The notes under the pieces: generated by a model
What the model saw: the letters and a program-made list of their open reading frames with translations, nothing else
What the model was told of the DNA's origin: nothing
Database searches by the model: none
Made by a program: the position numbers and the translations under genes
Origin: Photobacterium jeanii
GTDB taxonomy: Bacteria > Pseudomonadota > Gammaproteobacteria > Enterobacterales > Vibrionaceae
Assembly: GCF_001650345.1 (NCBI RefSeq)
Contig: NZ_LVHF01000012.1
Span: 434,001 to 498,000 of the forward strand
Direction of reading: 5' to 3'
DNA length: 64,000 bases
In this document: positions 1-9,677 of the stretch, in pieces
Numbering within the stretch: position 1 is the stretch's first letter
How the letters are laid out: the number at the start of each line of letters is the position of its first letter

Positions 1-60
1 AGTCGAAAGATTAAAATACTGCGACTAGCGTAAGATATAGCTGTTTTTACAGCGATTAAA

Positions 61-95
61 CAAAGCCGCTAACAAATGATTAGCGGCTTTGTTTT
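61..95. terminator. Bidirectional hairpin terminator
   Basis: A perfect 12-bp stem (positions 61-72 with 80-91) closes a 7-base loop and is followed by TTTT on the plus strand. It would end transcription entering from the left edge and could also end the minus-strand methyltransferase gene that stops at 101. Confidence 0.8.
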
Positions 96-100
96 GACAA

Positions 101-802
101 TTATAACTTCTGACTTTTAATGAAAATGAAGTTCGGCTTAGTTGACAAGAAAGCGTATGCATCTGGATCTATCGCTTTCACATCTTCGCCAACCTGACCT
201 TCACTAATTTGGCTGATCACCAAACCATGCTCCATTAACCCCTGCGTTAGCTCAGTTAAAGAACGTCGATAAAAGCTAACTTTTACAGGCTCGCCAATCG
301 TATTCCACTCATCGTGCAGTAACTCGCGTTCAAAGTAATTACCCGTTTGGCTACACTCAAAATCTCCAAAAGGATGATGGGTTGAGAACACAAACTGCCC
401 TTCTGGTTTAAGTACACGAGCTATATCAGTAAACAGTGGCGTTAAGTCTTCAATGTAATGCAGCATTAAGGGGCTAACAATTAGGTCAATACTATTTGAG
501 TTAACGTTTGGTAGGCCTTGTGCGGCATCTTGAACATAAGCTTCTACGCGCTGGGCGTATTTCTGTTTAACAATGTCGACCATAGCAGATGAGTAATCAA
601 CACAGGTGATTTTATTGGCGCCTTTTGCTATGAAAAAATCAACATACACACCAGAGCCACACCCCAAGTCCAATACATCTTTCCCTTCAAGCTCCCCGAT
701 CATCGACTGCAATGTTGGGCGCTCAAATTTAGCGTTATAGACGTTATCGGTTACCGCTGTATCATACTGCTGAGCGTGCTTTGAATATAAAGGGGATTGC
801 AT
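101..802 (-). CDS. Class I SAM-dependent methyltransferase
   Basis: A 233-residue Rossmann-fold methyltransferase, probably acting on a small molecule in the cytoplasm; the substrate is not evident. Motif I is VLDLGCGSG, motif II ends in the acidic residue of CVDYS, and a motif-IV-like stretch (LIVSPLMLHYIED) and post-I region are in the usual order (methyltransf_11/25 type). I chose the ATG at 802 because GAGGT lies 7 bases upstream; a longer reading to 829 has no ribosome binding site. It is a lone gene, followed by a strong hairpin. Two other methyltransferases in the window (12927-13595, 24024-24677) are not close copies. Confidence 0.85.
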   Translation of the reverse strand: MQSPLYSKHAQQYDTAVTDNVYNAKFERPTLQSMIGELEGKDVLDLGCGSGVYVDFFIAKGANKITCVDYSSAMVDIVKQKYAQRVEAYVQDAAQGLPNVNSNSIDLIVSPLMLHYIEDLTPLFTDIARVLKPEGQFVFSTHHPFGDFECSQTGNYFERELLHDEWNTIGEPVKVSFYRRSLTELTQGLMEHGLVISQISEGQVGEDVKAIDPDAYAFLSTKPNFIFIKSQKL

Positions 803-947
803 GGCTGACCTCAAAATTGGGATTGGCAAAACAAGGGCGGTATTATCTCAATTTTCTCAATGGCGAACAGTACTTCCATAAAAAAACCGCAACTCAAATA
901 AGTTACGGTTTCTAAAATATCAGCGCTATCGCGAATTAGCACAAGGA

Positions 948-1610
948 CTACAGCTCTTTGTAGCTAACTAACTCGCTGAGGCTATTTTTTTCACTTTGCT
1001 TAACTAGATAACCTTTATCTACCGCATACCATTTATTGTTGATGGATTGAGTCTGACTTCCATCAATTTGTGTTATTGACATTTGTTCTTCAAATTTACA
1101 TGCCCTGAATTCACCAGCTGGCACTTTAACGGTTTCAATACCCTTGAAAGTAGTTTTATTATTCGTCACAACTTCCCCCATAGAAGAAACCATTGTTAAC
1201 ACTTGCTCGTAACTCTCTCCTTGTGAAAGGGCAAATTTATCCAGCTTCCCTGGCTTATAATATGCGTCAACACCATCAGCCGCCAGACCAACAGTAGTTT
1301 GAGTTTTGCTCCCTTCATCAATCATTAAATACAGGCTAAAAGTCTTCCCTGATTTTGATTTTGCTTGTTGATGTAAAACATTTTCACCACGGTACATTTC
1401 ATGCCCTAAGTTACTCAGCACCATTGTTTCTTCAAGCTGACCATTCTCTTTTGTTTGAACTTCGACTTTTCTACCCACTGTGTATAACTCAGCGTTAAAA
1501 CAAGAAGAAGCTGTAACTTTTGGCTCTGGCGCCTCATCAGACCCACCGCTGCCACCACAACCTGCAGTGATCCCAATCATAATTGCCAATGGCAGTAACT
1601 TAATTTTCAT
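948..1610 (-). CDS. Putative lipoprotein, unknown function
   Basis: A 220-residue protein with a lipoprotein signal: MKIK start, hydrophobic core and lipobox ITAGC with the acylated Cys at residue 18, followed by a Gly/Ser/Asp-rich linker. The mature part is predicted mostly beta (many alternating hydrophobic residues, e.g. TVKVPAGEFRACKFEEQMSI) and contains a VPAGEF[R]AC motif common in periplasmic lipoproteins of unknown role. It is single, with about 150 bases separating it from the methyltransferase gene. I cannot name the family. Envelope location is well supported; function is not. Confidence 0.75.
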   Translation of the reverse strand: MKIKLLPLAIMIGITAGCGGSGGSDEAPEPKVTASSCFNAELYTVGRKVEVQTKENGQLEETMVLSNLGHEMYRGENVLHQQAKSKSGKTFSLYLMIDEGSKTQTTVGLAADGVDAYYKPGKLDKFALSQGESYEQVLTMVSSMGEVVTNNKTTFKGIETVKVPAGEFRACKFEEQMSITQIDGSQTQSINNKWYAVDKGYLVKQSEKNSLSELVSYKEL

Positions 1611-2179
1611 AAATCCCTAAACTCATCTCAGTATGCCGCCTGCACATTTCACGGACAGCGTAAATTGTTTTAATGATTCAATGTCATTAAAATCATGTAT
1701 ATAGACAAACAAAGCACAAAATTACATGCTCAAAATAAGGATTCAATAAATTAATTGAATATATGATACAAAGCTCAAAGTTTACGCTCAGTTATTCATA
1801 TAGAGGCTAGTCCCGCTTCTTAAATCGTTCGTTTTTCGCCCAAACGCACTTTCATGCCTACTTTTTTAGACTCAGCAAATACATTAACTACGAGTTACAA
1901 ATCTGATCGTCATCCCACCATAAAGAAACAAACAAATGAGAATAAGTTACATTTAAAGATCCTATGGCAACGTTCCCATAAAAGCACACCATTATCATCA
2001 ACGGAATTATCCCCTTTCCCTGCCCATTGTATTCCTTATAACGATATTTCATTTTCTGTGGGTAAATAGATCCTAGTACCAAGTCTAAAAACTAAACAAA
2101 TCATAAAGTTGACGTAGTTGCATAATATAGCAAAATAACGCTACCAGATTGGCTGGTATCACAATAAAGAAGAAATAAT
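1611..2179. other. Intergenic region without a convincing gene
   Basis: About 570 A+T-rich bases separate the divergent lipoprotein and phospholipase genes. Short open frames on both strands (around 1854-2082) lack ribosome binding sites and overlap one another, so I do not accept them. A small inverted repeat, ATTCAAT at 1741-1747 and ATTGAAT at 1754-1760, sits in the middle and may be regulatory. The promoters of both flanking genes must lie here. Confidence 0.5.
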
Positions 2180-3421
2180 ATGAAAAAGCTATTACTTAGT
2201 TTGCTGCTGCCCGCAACTATGACAGCACACGCATCAGAACCGATTACACCCGAAGCTATTACCCAAGCCGACGTAATGAGCGTTCAAGGCTCACAAACTT
2301 ACACTTATGTACGTTGCTGGTATCGTACTCACTTCAACCACAATGACCCAGCTACCAAATGGGAATGGGCTTTAGATGATAACAATGAGTACTTCACTAT
2401 TGATGGTTATTGGTATTCTTCCATTTCATTTAAAAACATGTTCTATACCCAAACTAGCCAAGATGAAATTGCTCAGCGTTGTAAGACAACACTTGGTGTA
2501 GATCATGAAGCCGCCGACATCAGTTTCTACGCTGCTGATCATGGTATGTCGTATAACCACTCTATCTGGACTAACGATGCACCAACCTCTGCAAATACTA
2601 TTAACAGAATGGTGGCATTTGGCGATAGCTTGTCTGACACCAACAATATGTTTAATGCTTCGCTATGGCGCTTCCCTAACCCGAACTCTTGGTTCCTTGG
2701 CCGCTTCTCAAACGGTTTAGTTTGGACAGAATACCTTGCCCGCGATAAGAACATCCCTCTATACAACTGGGCTGTGGGCGGTGCGGCAGGCTCTAACCAA
2801 TACCTAGCGCTAACAGGTGTAACAGAGCAAGTTACTTCTTACCTGACTTACATGAAAATGGCGACTAACTATCAACCATCTCGCACTCTATTCACTCTTG
2901 AGTTTGGTTTAAACGATTTCATGAACTACAACCGTAGCGTTGATGTTGTGAAAACAGACTTCGACAATGCGCTTGTTCGCCTAACAGATGCAGGGGCGGA
3001 AAACATCATGTTATTCACTCTGCCTGACGCAACCAAAGCGCCACAGTTCAAGTACTCAACCCAAGAAGAAATTGAAAAAGTTCGCGCGAAGATTGTGCTA
3101 TTTAACGAATACATTCGTGAGCAAGCATTGCTATATCGAATGAAAGGACTAAATGTAGCGCTTGTTGATGCAAACCAGTTATTTGAACAACTAACTCAAA
3201 ACCCTCAAAAATACGGTTTTGAAAATGCAAGCGATGCATGTTTGAACATAAATCGTAGCTCTGCGATGGATTACCTATACAAGCACAGCTTAACCAATGA
3301 ATGTGCCTACCACGGCTCTGACAAGTATGTATTCTGGGGTGTGACTCACCCAACGACAGCAACCCATAAATTCATTGCTGATAACATTCTTTCTGGTGTA
3401 ATGAGTCAGTTTAACTTCTAA
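2180..3421 (+). CDS. tlh: Thermolabile hemolysin / lecithin-dependent phospholipase (SGNH family)
   Basis: A 413-residue secreted phospholipase A2/lysophospholipase of the Vibrio TLH/PlpA family, very near the family length of about 418. A signal peptide (residues 1-18, cleavage after THA) precedes the family N-terminal domain (residues 35-135, YTYVRCWYRT). The SGNH blocks follow: block I AFGDSLSD with nucleophile Ser150, Gly block near WAVGGAAG (197-204), block III GLND (243-246) and block V VTHPT with His390. Where many family members have WDVTHP, this protein has WGVTHP, so the usual triad Asp is Gly387. AAGAAG-rich sequence precedes the ATG. A hairpin terminator follows. Expected role: hydrolysis of host or environmental phospholipids, with hemolytic activity. 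Confidence 0.95.
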   Translation: MKKLLLSLLLPATMTAHASEPITPEAITQADVMSVQGSQTYTYVRCWYRTHFNHNDPATKWEWALDDNNEYFTIDGYWYSSISFKNMFYTQTSQDEIAQRCKTTLGVDHEAADISFYAADHGMSYNHSIWTNDAPTSANTINRMVAFGDSLSDTNNMFNASLWRFPNPNSWFLGRFSNGLVWTEYLARDKNIPLYNWAVGGAAGSNQYLALTGVTEQVTSYLTYMKMATNYQPSRTLFTLEFGLNDFMNYNRSVDVVKTDFDNALVRLTDAGAENIMLFTLPDATKAPQFKYSTQEEIEKVRAKIVLFNEYIREQALLYRMKGLNVALVDANQLFEQLTQNPQKYGFENASDACLNINRSSAMDYLYKHSLTNECAYHGSDKYVFWGVTHPTTATHKFIADNILSGVMSQFNF

Positions 3422-3444
3422 CTCAAAACTCTTAATATTACGTC

Positions 3445-3474
3445 AAGCCGACATTCAATGTGTCGGCTTTTTTG
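3445..3474 (+). terminator. Rho-independent terminator of tlh
   Basis: A 9-bp stem (AAGCCGACA with TGTCGGCTT, loop of 7) is followed by a run of T residues, 24 bases after the tlh stop codon. Confidence 0.9.
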
Positions 3475-3724
3475 TGCTTTGTATTTCACTCCCCACCTTT
3501 GGGGCGAAGTAAAAGCAAAAAAACACACTTAATTTACTCTTATAAAAAACATCGAGCTGCTTCCATAAATTTGTCCGCTTTTTTGTACATTTTATATTTT
3601 GCTGTGAATGTGCTGTGAAATATAAAATGATCTTCGTAATTTCTCTCTCATTTTTCTGTCAACAAGGTCATCATTAAAGGCGCAACTCTATAAATCTATT
3701 AATATTTTTGATAGGGAAATTATC
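3475..3724. other. Chitinase upstream region
   Basis: No gene is seen here. It carries a direct repeat GCTGTGAA (3601-3608 and 3612-3619, 11 bases apart, one helical turn), which is placed where an activator of the chitinase gene could bind. It is not a good CRP palindrome. The long distance to the start codon suggests a leader or distal control element. Confidence 0.35.
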
Positions 3725-6265
3725 ATGCAACGATCCATTATCGCCTGTGCAATCCTCGCAGGGCTAAGCCTTTCAAGCCAAGCTTATGCGATTGATTGTT
3801 CCCCACTTCCAACTTGGGATACAAACTCGACCTATAACACTAACGACCAAGTACAAAGCAATGGTATTGCTTATAAGGCCAATTGGTGGAGCCAAGGCAA
3901 TGATCCAGCGACTCACTCTGGTCAATGGCAAGAGTGGACTTCACTTGGTCAATGTGGTGGCGCACCAGACAATAATCCGCCGTCAGTCTCTATCACTTCC
4001 CCACTTGCCAATGCGCAGTTTACAGCGGGAGATAACGTTGTATTAAGCGCCACCGCCAGTGATTCTGATGGTACTGTTGAAAGTGTTGAGTTCATCCTTG
4101 GCGGCACTTCTTTAGGCGTGATCACCACTGAACCTTACAGCCTAAACTGGTCATCTGTTGTCGGTAGTCACACTATCGAAGCCAAAGTCACCGATAACCT
4201 TGGGGCAACCAGCAGCCAAAACCGCCACATTACAGTAGTGAGTGCAACCAACAACTTACCACCGGAAGTGACACTTACGAATCCAACTGCTGCTACCCGA
4301 GTTAATGCTGGTGAAAACCTAGTGATCACCGCTGATGCTAGTGATAAAGATGGCAGCCTAACGCAAGTCGACTTTTACGTAGATGACCAACTGGTTGCGA
4401 CTGACACTGCAGCACCTTTCGAACACACATGGCAAGCACAAGCTGGTGTTAAAACTTTCAAAGTTAAAGCAACTGACAATGAAAACGCTTCAACCTTTAG
4501 CCAAAGCGTCTCGCTTAATGTCGGCGGTGACTCCGCTGGTGGTTGTCAGGGCATTCCCGTCTACTCTGCTGGCACACGCTACCAAGTTGGTGATTTAGTA
4601 CAAAACAACAACTTCAAATACCGTTGTGATATTGCTGGCTGGTGTTCTTCTGACGCAACATGGGCTTACGAGCCAGGAAAAGGACAATACTGGACAGATG
4701 CATGGACAGATCAAGGTATTTGCGCCATCGTGCCAGAGGTGAATATTACCTCTCCAAGCAATAACAGCATCGTGCTTGCAGGCTCTGACGTTACTGTTGC
4801 CGCCTCCGCTACGGATGCTGACGGCAGTGTGACTCAAGTACAGTTCTTCGCGGGTACTGAAAACCTAGGCGTTGACACCAGTACACCATATTCAGTGAAC
4901 TGGCTAGCAACAGGCTTGGGTGAAGTCGCACTAAAAGCAGTCGCTACCGATAACGAAGGTAACAACGCTGAATCATCAGTACTGGTGAATGTGAGCGACC
5001 AAGCATTAGTAACCAGCCTTACCTCTCCAACAAGCGGTACAACGGTTAGTTTAGGTAAAGCGTTTAATCTTTCTGCCACAGCAAGTTCAATCAATAGTGC
5101 GATTCAAAAAGTCGACTTCCTTGTTAACGGCACTGTGGTTGCTACAGATACAAGCTCACCTTACCAAGCAAATTGGACAGCAGGCTCTGCTGGTAACTAT
5201 TCGATTACGGCAATGGCAACTGACACCACAGGCGCAACCGCGATATCAACGGCATCTTCAGTGAAAGTGATTGAACAATCAGCAACCAAGCACAAGCTGA
5301 TCGGTTACTGGCATAACTTCGTCAATGGTGCTGGCTGTCCTATGCGATTACGTGACATTTCACCAGCATGGGATGTAATTGATATTGCCTTTGCGGATAA
5401 CGACCGTAACAGCAATGGTACTGTTCACTTCAATTTGTACTCTGGCGATATTCACAGCAGCTGTGCAGCGTTAGATCCGGTTCAATTCAAACAAGATGTT
5501 CGTGATCTACAAGCTCAAGGCAAAGTGATTGTCCTGTCGCTAGGTGGTGCAGAAGGTACTATCACTCTAAATACTGATTCGGATGAAGCGAACTTTGTTA
5601 GCAGCTTAACTAACATCATCAAAGAATGGGGTTTCGACGGTTTAGATGTGGACTTAGAAAGTGGCTCTAACCTGATGCATGGCACCCAAATTCAAGCTCG
5701 CTTACCACGTGCATTACGCCAAATCGAAACCAACATGGGCGGTGATATGTACCTCACCATGGCACCTGAACATCCTTATGTTCAAGGTGGTATGGTGGCC
5801 TACTCTGGTATTTGGGGTGCTTACATTCCTGTCATCGACCAATTACGCGATACCTTAGACTTACTGCATGTACAGCTATACAACAATGGTGGCCTTCCTA
5901 ACCCATACATGACTGGTGCCGCGCCAGAAGGTTCTGTTGATATGATGGTCGCTTCTGCACGTATGTTGGTTGAAGGGTTTACTCTAGCCGATGGTACGCA
6001 ATTCGCGCCACTACGTGACGACCAAGTGGCCTACGGTTTGCCATCTGGCCCTAGCTCTGCAAACTCAGGTCAAGCACCAACGCAAAACATCCTGAATGCT
6101 TTAGATTGTGCCACCAAAGGTACACACTGTGGCACGGTTGTACCAACCAAGTTATACCCTAACTTCGGCGGTGTTATGACATGGTCTATCAACTGGGATG
6201 AACACGACGGCTACAACTTCTCAGGCCCTGTAGGTGATAAGTTGAAAGCGATGAATGCGCAGTAA
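3725..6265 (+). CDS. Secreted multi-domain chitinase (GH18)
   Basis: An 846-residue exported chitinase. Order of domains: signal peptide (1-22, cleavage after YAYA-like site), CBM5/12 chitin-binding domain (about 23-77, WDTNSTYNTNDQV and W-rich), two bacterial Ig-like domains (about 83-172 and 179-266, typical S[AV]xAxDxDGSV-x-F signatures), a second Cys-containing CBM5/12 (274-333), two further Ig-like domains (335-424, 427-516), and a C-terminal GH18 barrel (about 523-846). The GH18 catalytic motif is intact: FDGLDVDLE with Asp641, Asp643 and acid/base Glu645; the SLGG motif lies at 605-608. It should cleave chitin outside the cell. It is monocistronic and ends in a shared hairpin with the convergent lipoprotein operon. 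The carbohydrate modules at the N-terminus distinguish it from the ChiA type. Confidence 0.93.
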   Translation: MQRSIIACAILAGLSLSSQAYAIDCSPLPTWDTNSTYNTNDQVQSNGIAYKANWWSQGNDPATHSGQWQEWTSLGQCGGAPDNNPPSVSITSPLANAQFTAGDNVVLSATASDSDGTVESVEFILGGTSLGVITTEPYSLNWSSVVGSHTIEAKVTDNLGATSSQNRHITVVSATNNLPPEVTLTNPTAATRVNAGENLVITADASDKDGSLTQVDFYVDDQLVATDTAAPFEHTWQAQAGVKTFKVKATDNENASTFSQSVSLNVGGDSAGGCQGIPVYSAGTRYQVGDLVQNNNFKYRCDIAGWCSSDATWAYEPGKGQYWTDAWTDQGICAIVPEVNITSPSNNSIVLAGSDVTVAASATDADGSVTQVQFFAGTENLGVDTSTPYSVNWLATGLGEVALKAVATDNEGNNAESSVLVNVSDQALVTSLTSPTSGTTVSLGKAFNLSATASSINSAIQKVDFLVNGTVVATDTSSPYQANWTAGSAGNYSITAMATDTTGATAISTASSVKVIEQSATKHKLIGYWHNFVNGAGCPMRLRDISPAWDVIDIAFADNDRNSNGTVHFNLYSGDIHSSCAALDPVQFKQDVRDLQAQGKVIVLSLGGAEGTITLNTDSDEANFVSSLTNIIKEWGFDGLDVDLESGSNLMHGTQIQARLPRALRQIETNMGGDMYLTMAPEHPYVQGGMVAYSGIWGAYIPVIDQLRDTLDLLHVQLYNNGGLPNPYMTGAAPEGSVDMMVASARMLVEGFTLADGTQFAPLRDDQVAYGLPSGPSSANSGQAPTQNILNALDCATKGTHCGTVVPTKLYPNFGGVMTWSINWDEHDGYNFSGPVGDKLKAMNAQ

Positions 6266-6279
6266 TTCAACTAAATAAA

Positions 6280-6305
6280 AAGTGCCCTTTTCAGGGCACT
6301 TCAAT
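6280..6305. terminator. Shared bidirectional terminator
   Basis: A perfect 9-bp stem (AAGTGCCCT / AGGGCACTT) with a 4-base loop lies between the convergent chitinase gene and the lipoprotein operon, with A-run on the left and T-rich sequence on the right. Confidence 0.85.
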
Positions 6306-6306
6306 T

Positions 6307-8067
6307 TTATTTCTTAATCTGTATACCTTTGAAATCAGCTTCAAACGTAACCAACGAGGCTGAACCATAACGAATTTGATAATAACCGTTCGTTTGAACT
6401 TGGTTTCCACCATTCATGTAACTTTTCACATTCGTTTTGACTATCCATGTTGGCTTTGAAGCCGCATAAATATCAAAGTCCCTTTGTAAGTCAGCCAATG
6501 TTGTTTTCGTTGGAGATTCCATACTTGCATATATATCAACATCTTCTCCTCGGTCATATGGATACCATACTACCCTTATCTCGTCTGTGCTACCTTTTGC
6601 GGTATCCCTCGCAACAATAACAACCTGAACAAATTCTGTTAGCGCTGTTGAGTCAAAAGTAATCCCCTCAAACAAGGTAGAAACATCAAGCTCGGATAAC
6701 TCCACCGATTCAACTTCATTAGCTAATTTATAAAAGTCAGTCGCATAATCATCTCGAATATATGAAGAGTTTTTCGTTGAAAATGTCACACTAGAGTCAC
6801 TATTGACTGTAAATGTTGTATCATTGGGGGTCTCATGGAAAATACGTTGCACATCAAGCACAGAAGCTAATGAATGTATTTCTCCACCGAAATAAATCAC
6901 ATCCCAACTACCTGTAGTTCCTGACTCAGATTGAATATAACAGCTCTTTTGATAAGAACCTGTCTCAATATAAGCATAATGTGTTGCTGGTGTTGCGAGA
7001 GCTAAATGAATACATTCTTGCCTCGTATCAATAAATGGAGTCCTATCAAACATAAGTGGAATATATGTTGGTACAACTTCAAAGCCTTGACTCTCTAACC
7101 CTTTATCCGTTTGTGGTCCGCCTCGTTGCTCCCAAGAACAACTTACTGTTGATAATGATGTTGATGGCTCTAATTTCACTGCAAAATAATTTGCTGAATT
7201 TAAACTCGCATTATACGAACATTCATCTGCTGTTGAATAATAATATGTAACAACATCTGAATATTCCTTTGGCTTTGGTGGCAGTACTATTGGTGTTGGC
7301 TCTAGTTTATCCCAATCAGGGTCAGTAATAATTACATTACCTTCTTTGGTACTTACTACAAACTCACCATGCTTACCTTCATTCGTGCCTTGCTGAGTGT
7401 TATAGACGATATTACTACGCAACTCTTGACCGTAATAGTTAAGCACTAATTCAGCATCATTTCTTACATAACCATAAAAATAATGATGCTGACTATCAGC
7501 AGATTTAACCATTTCAACTTCATTACCATTAGCGACTAATTTAATTTCACTAATTTGTGCAATATCTGATTCTTTAAACACTGCAGTTACATACATCCAC
7601 CCTGCATTAACAAACTCAATATTAAAGTTCATTTGCGTATCTGCAATATCTACCGTTTCCGCTTGATATGTGTAAATTCTGGATACATCACCATTTAAAT
7701 AGGAACTATCAAAACTATCATCATGTTGAACAGAAACTTTTGCGGCACCTACAATAGGGAATTCAAAATCGCCTTCCGCTAGTGTATAGCCATCGTCTTG
7801 ATAGGAATCTCCGCCATCATTTAGTTCATCAACAGAAACGGTATACCCATCAATACGAGGAGAATGCTGATAATTAATTGCTGTTGCATTCACCCCTACA
7901 GATTTCACTTCCATTACAGGAGCAATTCTAGCCTCTGCACCAACAATTCTTGATTCACTATGAGTGACTTGGTCACTTGTTTCAGAATTACACCCCATAA
8001 GCGTGGCTAGGACTGATACGTATATTAATGTTCTTTTCATCTTTTTATTCATATTATCTATTTCCAT
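6307..8067 (-). CDS. Paralogous lipoprotein 3 of the beta-barrel/lipoprotein operon
   Basis: A 586-residue lipoprotein of an unrecognised family, last gene of a four-gene operon. The lipobox is LMGC (Cys26). Residues about 45-255 are homologous to the two upstream genes: shared landmarks are APVMEVKS, the YQHSP stretch, WMY[VI]TAV, HYFYGYVR, and GKHGEFVV ending in PDWDKL. After a proline-rich linker come two copies of a short Cys-x(23-26)-Cys module (Cys283/Cys310 and Cys352/Cys376) with a central NYFAV or HYAYI core, resembling the second half of PAN/apple domains. A third region (about 395-586) is homologous to the C-terminus of the 511-residue paralogue only. Three in-frame ATGs could start it. 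Likely anchored in the outer membrane; function unknown. Confidence 0.8.
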   Translation of the reverse strand: MEIDNMNKKMKRTLIYVSVLATLMGCNSETSDQVTHSESRIVGAEARIAPVMEVKSVGVNATAINYQHSPRIDGYTVSVDELNDGGDSYQDDGYTLAEGDFEFPIVGAAKVSVQHDDSFDSSYLNGDVSRIYTYQAETVDIADTQMNFNIEFVNAGWMYVTAVFKESDIAQISEIKLVANGNEVEMVKSADSQHHYFYGYVRNDAELVLNYYGQELRSNIVYNTQQGTNEGKHGEFVVSTKEGNVIITDPDWDKLEPTPIVLPPKPKEYSDVVTYYYSTADECSYNASLNSANYFAVKLEPSTSLSTVSCSWEQRGGPQTDKGLESQGFEVVPTYIPLMFDRTPFIDTRQECIHLALATPATHYAYIETGSYQKSCYIQSESGTTGSWDVIYFGGEIHSLASVLDVQRIFHETPNDTTFTVNSDSSVTFSTKNSSYIRDDYATDFYKLANEVESVELSELDVSTLFEGITFDSTALTEFVQVVIVARDTAKGSTDEIRVVWYPYDRGEDVDIYASMESPTKTTLADLQRDFDIYAASKPTWIVKTNVKSYMNGGNQVQTNGYYQIRYGSASLVTFEADFKGIQIKK

Positions 8068-8079
8068 AATAAGCCACTA

Positions 8080-9609
8080 TCAATTTGCTGGGGTTCCAAT
8101 ATACTTAACGCCTACGTAATCCTTTTCATAGATGACTGAATTGCCAACTTCACGCAGCTGAATATTTGTTATAAAGTTTGTTTCATACTCATTACTATTT
8201 AAGGTGATGGTTTTATTATCATCTAAAGTCGCATCCATGTGGTCAGCTGCGATTGACTGCCACATAGAAGGTAAATCACTTAAACTATTACCTGTATAGC
8301 TATTACCGACAGTATCTATAATAGTAACGTTAACGCTACCATCAAAATTGAACTCTCCTACGATACTAATTATTACAGTGCCTACTCCTGGCTTTATTAT
8401 AAAAGCTTTTGTATTTATAAGAACGGTATTGCCAGATGTATTTTTAACTGTAGGGAAAGTGCCTGTAATATCAAAATCATTTAATGAAGCACCGTTTGAC
8501 TCACCAATAATTTGATCATAGCTTGGATAATATTCCGCATAATCATCAAAATATTTACCAACCATCTTGATCTCTACCGAACCATCTACATCTATTTCTT
8601 CAGTATGATTTCTATTTGGATCACTAATGCGCTCTTTACTAATAGAAGGGGTAGGAACCGATGCCACAGTATAGCTAGCAGCCACTGTTTCATCTAGCGT
8701 ATGTATACCACCTGCTTCTGAGGTTGAATCCCAACGACAATTATCTTTCATTACTGCATAGTAATTAGCGCCTTTATCATATGCCTTATTTAAGCACTCC
8801 TTCGCATCTACCACAGTTTTATCGTCAGTGAACCATGTGGGTACTGGTAACTCAACAGGGGGATTCGATGGTAACTTGTCCCAGTCAGGAATAATGATTT
8901 CTACATTTCCCTCTTTATCCGAAACAACAAATTCACCATGCTTACCTGCATTGTTTTCAGACTCTGAAAGAGTATAAGTAATGTTTGACTCTAAGCTACC
9001 ATAAAGTGCGTGATCAAATTTTATTACCGCATCTCCGCGTACATAGCCATAATAGTAATAATGACCGTTAGTCTCATCTTCGACCAAATTCATTGGTACA
9101 CTATCTGAACCATCAGTGCTTTCTAACCTAACGAGACTTAAATTAGCAATATCGCTCTTTCTAAATACCGCTGTAATGTACATCCAATTATCATTCGTAA
9201 ATTCCAATGGGAATGACATTTGAGTGTCATCAACATCGGCTAAAGCTCGATATGTATATACAGAAGAAACCACACCGCTAATAGTAGGGCTAGATTGATC
9301 ATCATGATAAGCTACAATTTGTGCTGATTTTTTAATTGGAAAATCATAAGCACCATCACTAATTATATATCCAGTGCCTGAATAATTATCAGCATCGCCA
9401 AGTTCATTCACTTCAACCGTATAACCCTCAAGCTTTGGTGAATGTTGGTAACTAATCGTACTTGCTATCGCATAACTTTTAGTTTCCATTACTGGCGCAA
9501 TAAACGTATTTACTTCAACAACTCGACTTTGATCAACTGTACTCTCACTTTCTGTATTACAACCTGAAAGCAAAGACAATAATGCTAAAGATAAAATGCT
9601 TCTCTTCAT
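8080..9609 (-). CDS. Paralogous lipoprotein 2 of the beta-barrel/lipoprotein operon
   Basis: A 509-residue lipoprotein with lipobox LSGC. It shares the roughly 200-residue N-terminal domain with its two neighbours (APVMETKS, YQHSP, WMYITAV, YYYGYVR, GKHGEFVV, PDWDKL), then has one PAN-like Cys pair (Cys272 and Cys291 in this numbering, around KGANYYAV), and a C-terminal domain with GG-IH-L and FDDYAEYY that aligns with the same region of the 586-residue paralogue. I use the ATG at 9609 rather than the upstream TTG. Twelve bases separate its stop from the next gene. No enzyme motif was seen. Confidence 0.8.
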   Translation of the reverse strand: MKRSILSLALLSLLSGCNTESESTVDQSRVVEVNTFIAPVMETKSYAIASTISYQHSPKLEGYTVEVNELGDADNYSGTGYIISDGAYDFPIKKSAQIVAYHDDQSSPTISGVVSSVYTYRALADVDDTQMSFPLEFTNDNWMYITAVFRKSDIANLSLVRLESTDGSDSVPMNLVEDETNGHYYYYGYVRGDAVIKFDHALYGSLESNITYTLSESENNAGKHGEFVVSDKEGNVEIIIPDWDKLPSNPPVELPVPTWFTDDKTVVDAKECLNKAYDKGANYYAVMKDNCRWDSTSEAGGIHTLDETVAASYTVASVPTPSISKERISDPNRNHTEEIDVDGSVEIKMVGKYFDDYAEYYPSYDQIIGESNGASLNDFDITGTFPTVKNTSGNTVLINTKAFIIKPGVGTVIISIVGEFNFDGSVNVTIIDTVGNSYTGNSLSDLPSMWQSIAADHMDATLDDNKTITLNSNEYETNFITNIQLREVGNSVIYEKDYVGVKYIGTPAN

Positions 9610-9677
9610 CGTCAAACCAAACTTATATAATAATTATAGAGAGCACCTAACCTAAATTAGGCGCTATATTGTTTTAA

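Noticed and set aside
1854..2082. Open frames on both strands in the tlh upstream region
   Set aside because: No ribosome binding site, the frames overlap each other, and the composition is not protein-like.
3601..3619. CRP site before the chitinase gene
   Set aside because: It is a direct repeat of GCTGTGAA, not the TGTGA-N6-TCACA palindrome.
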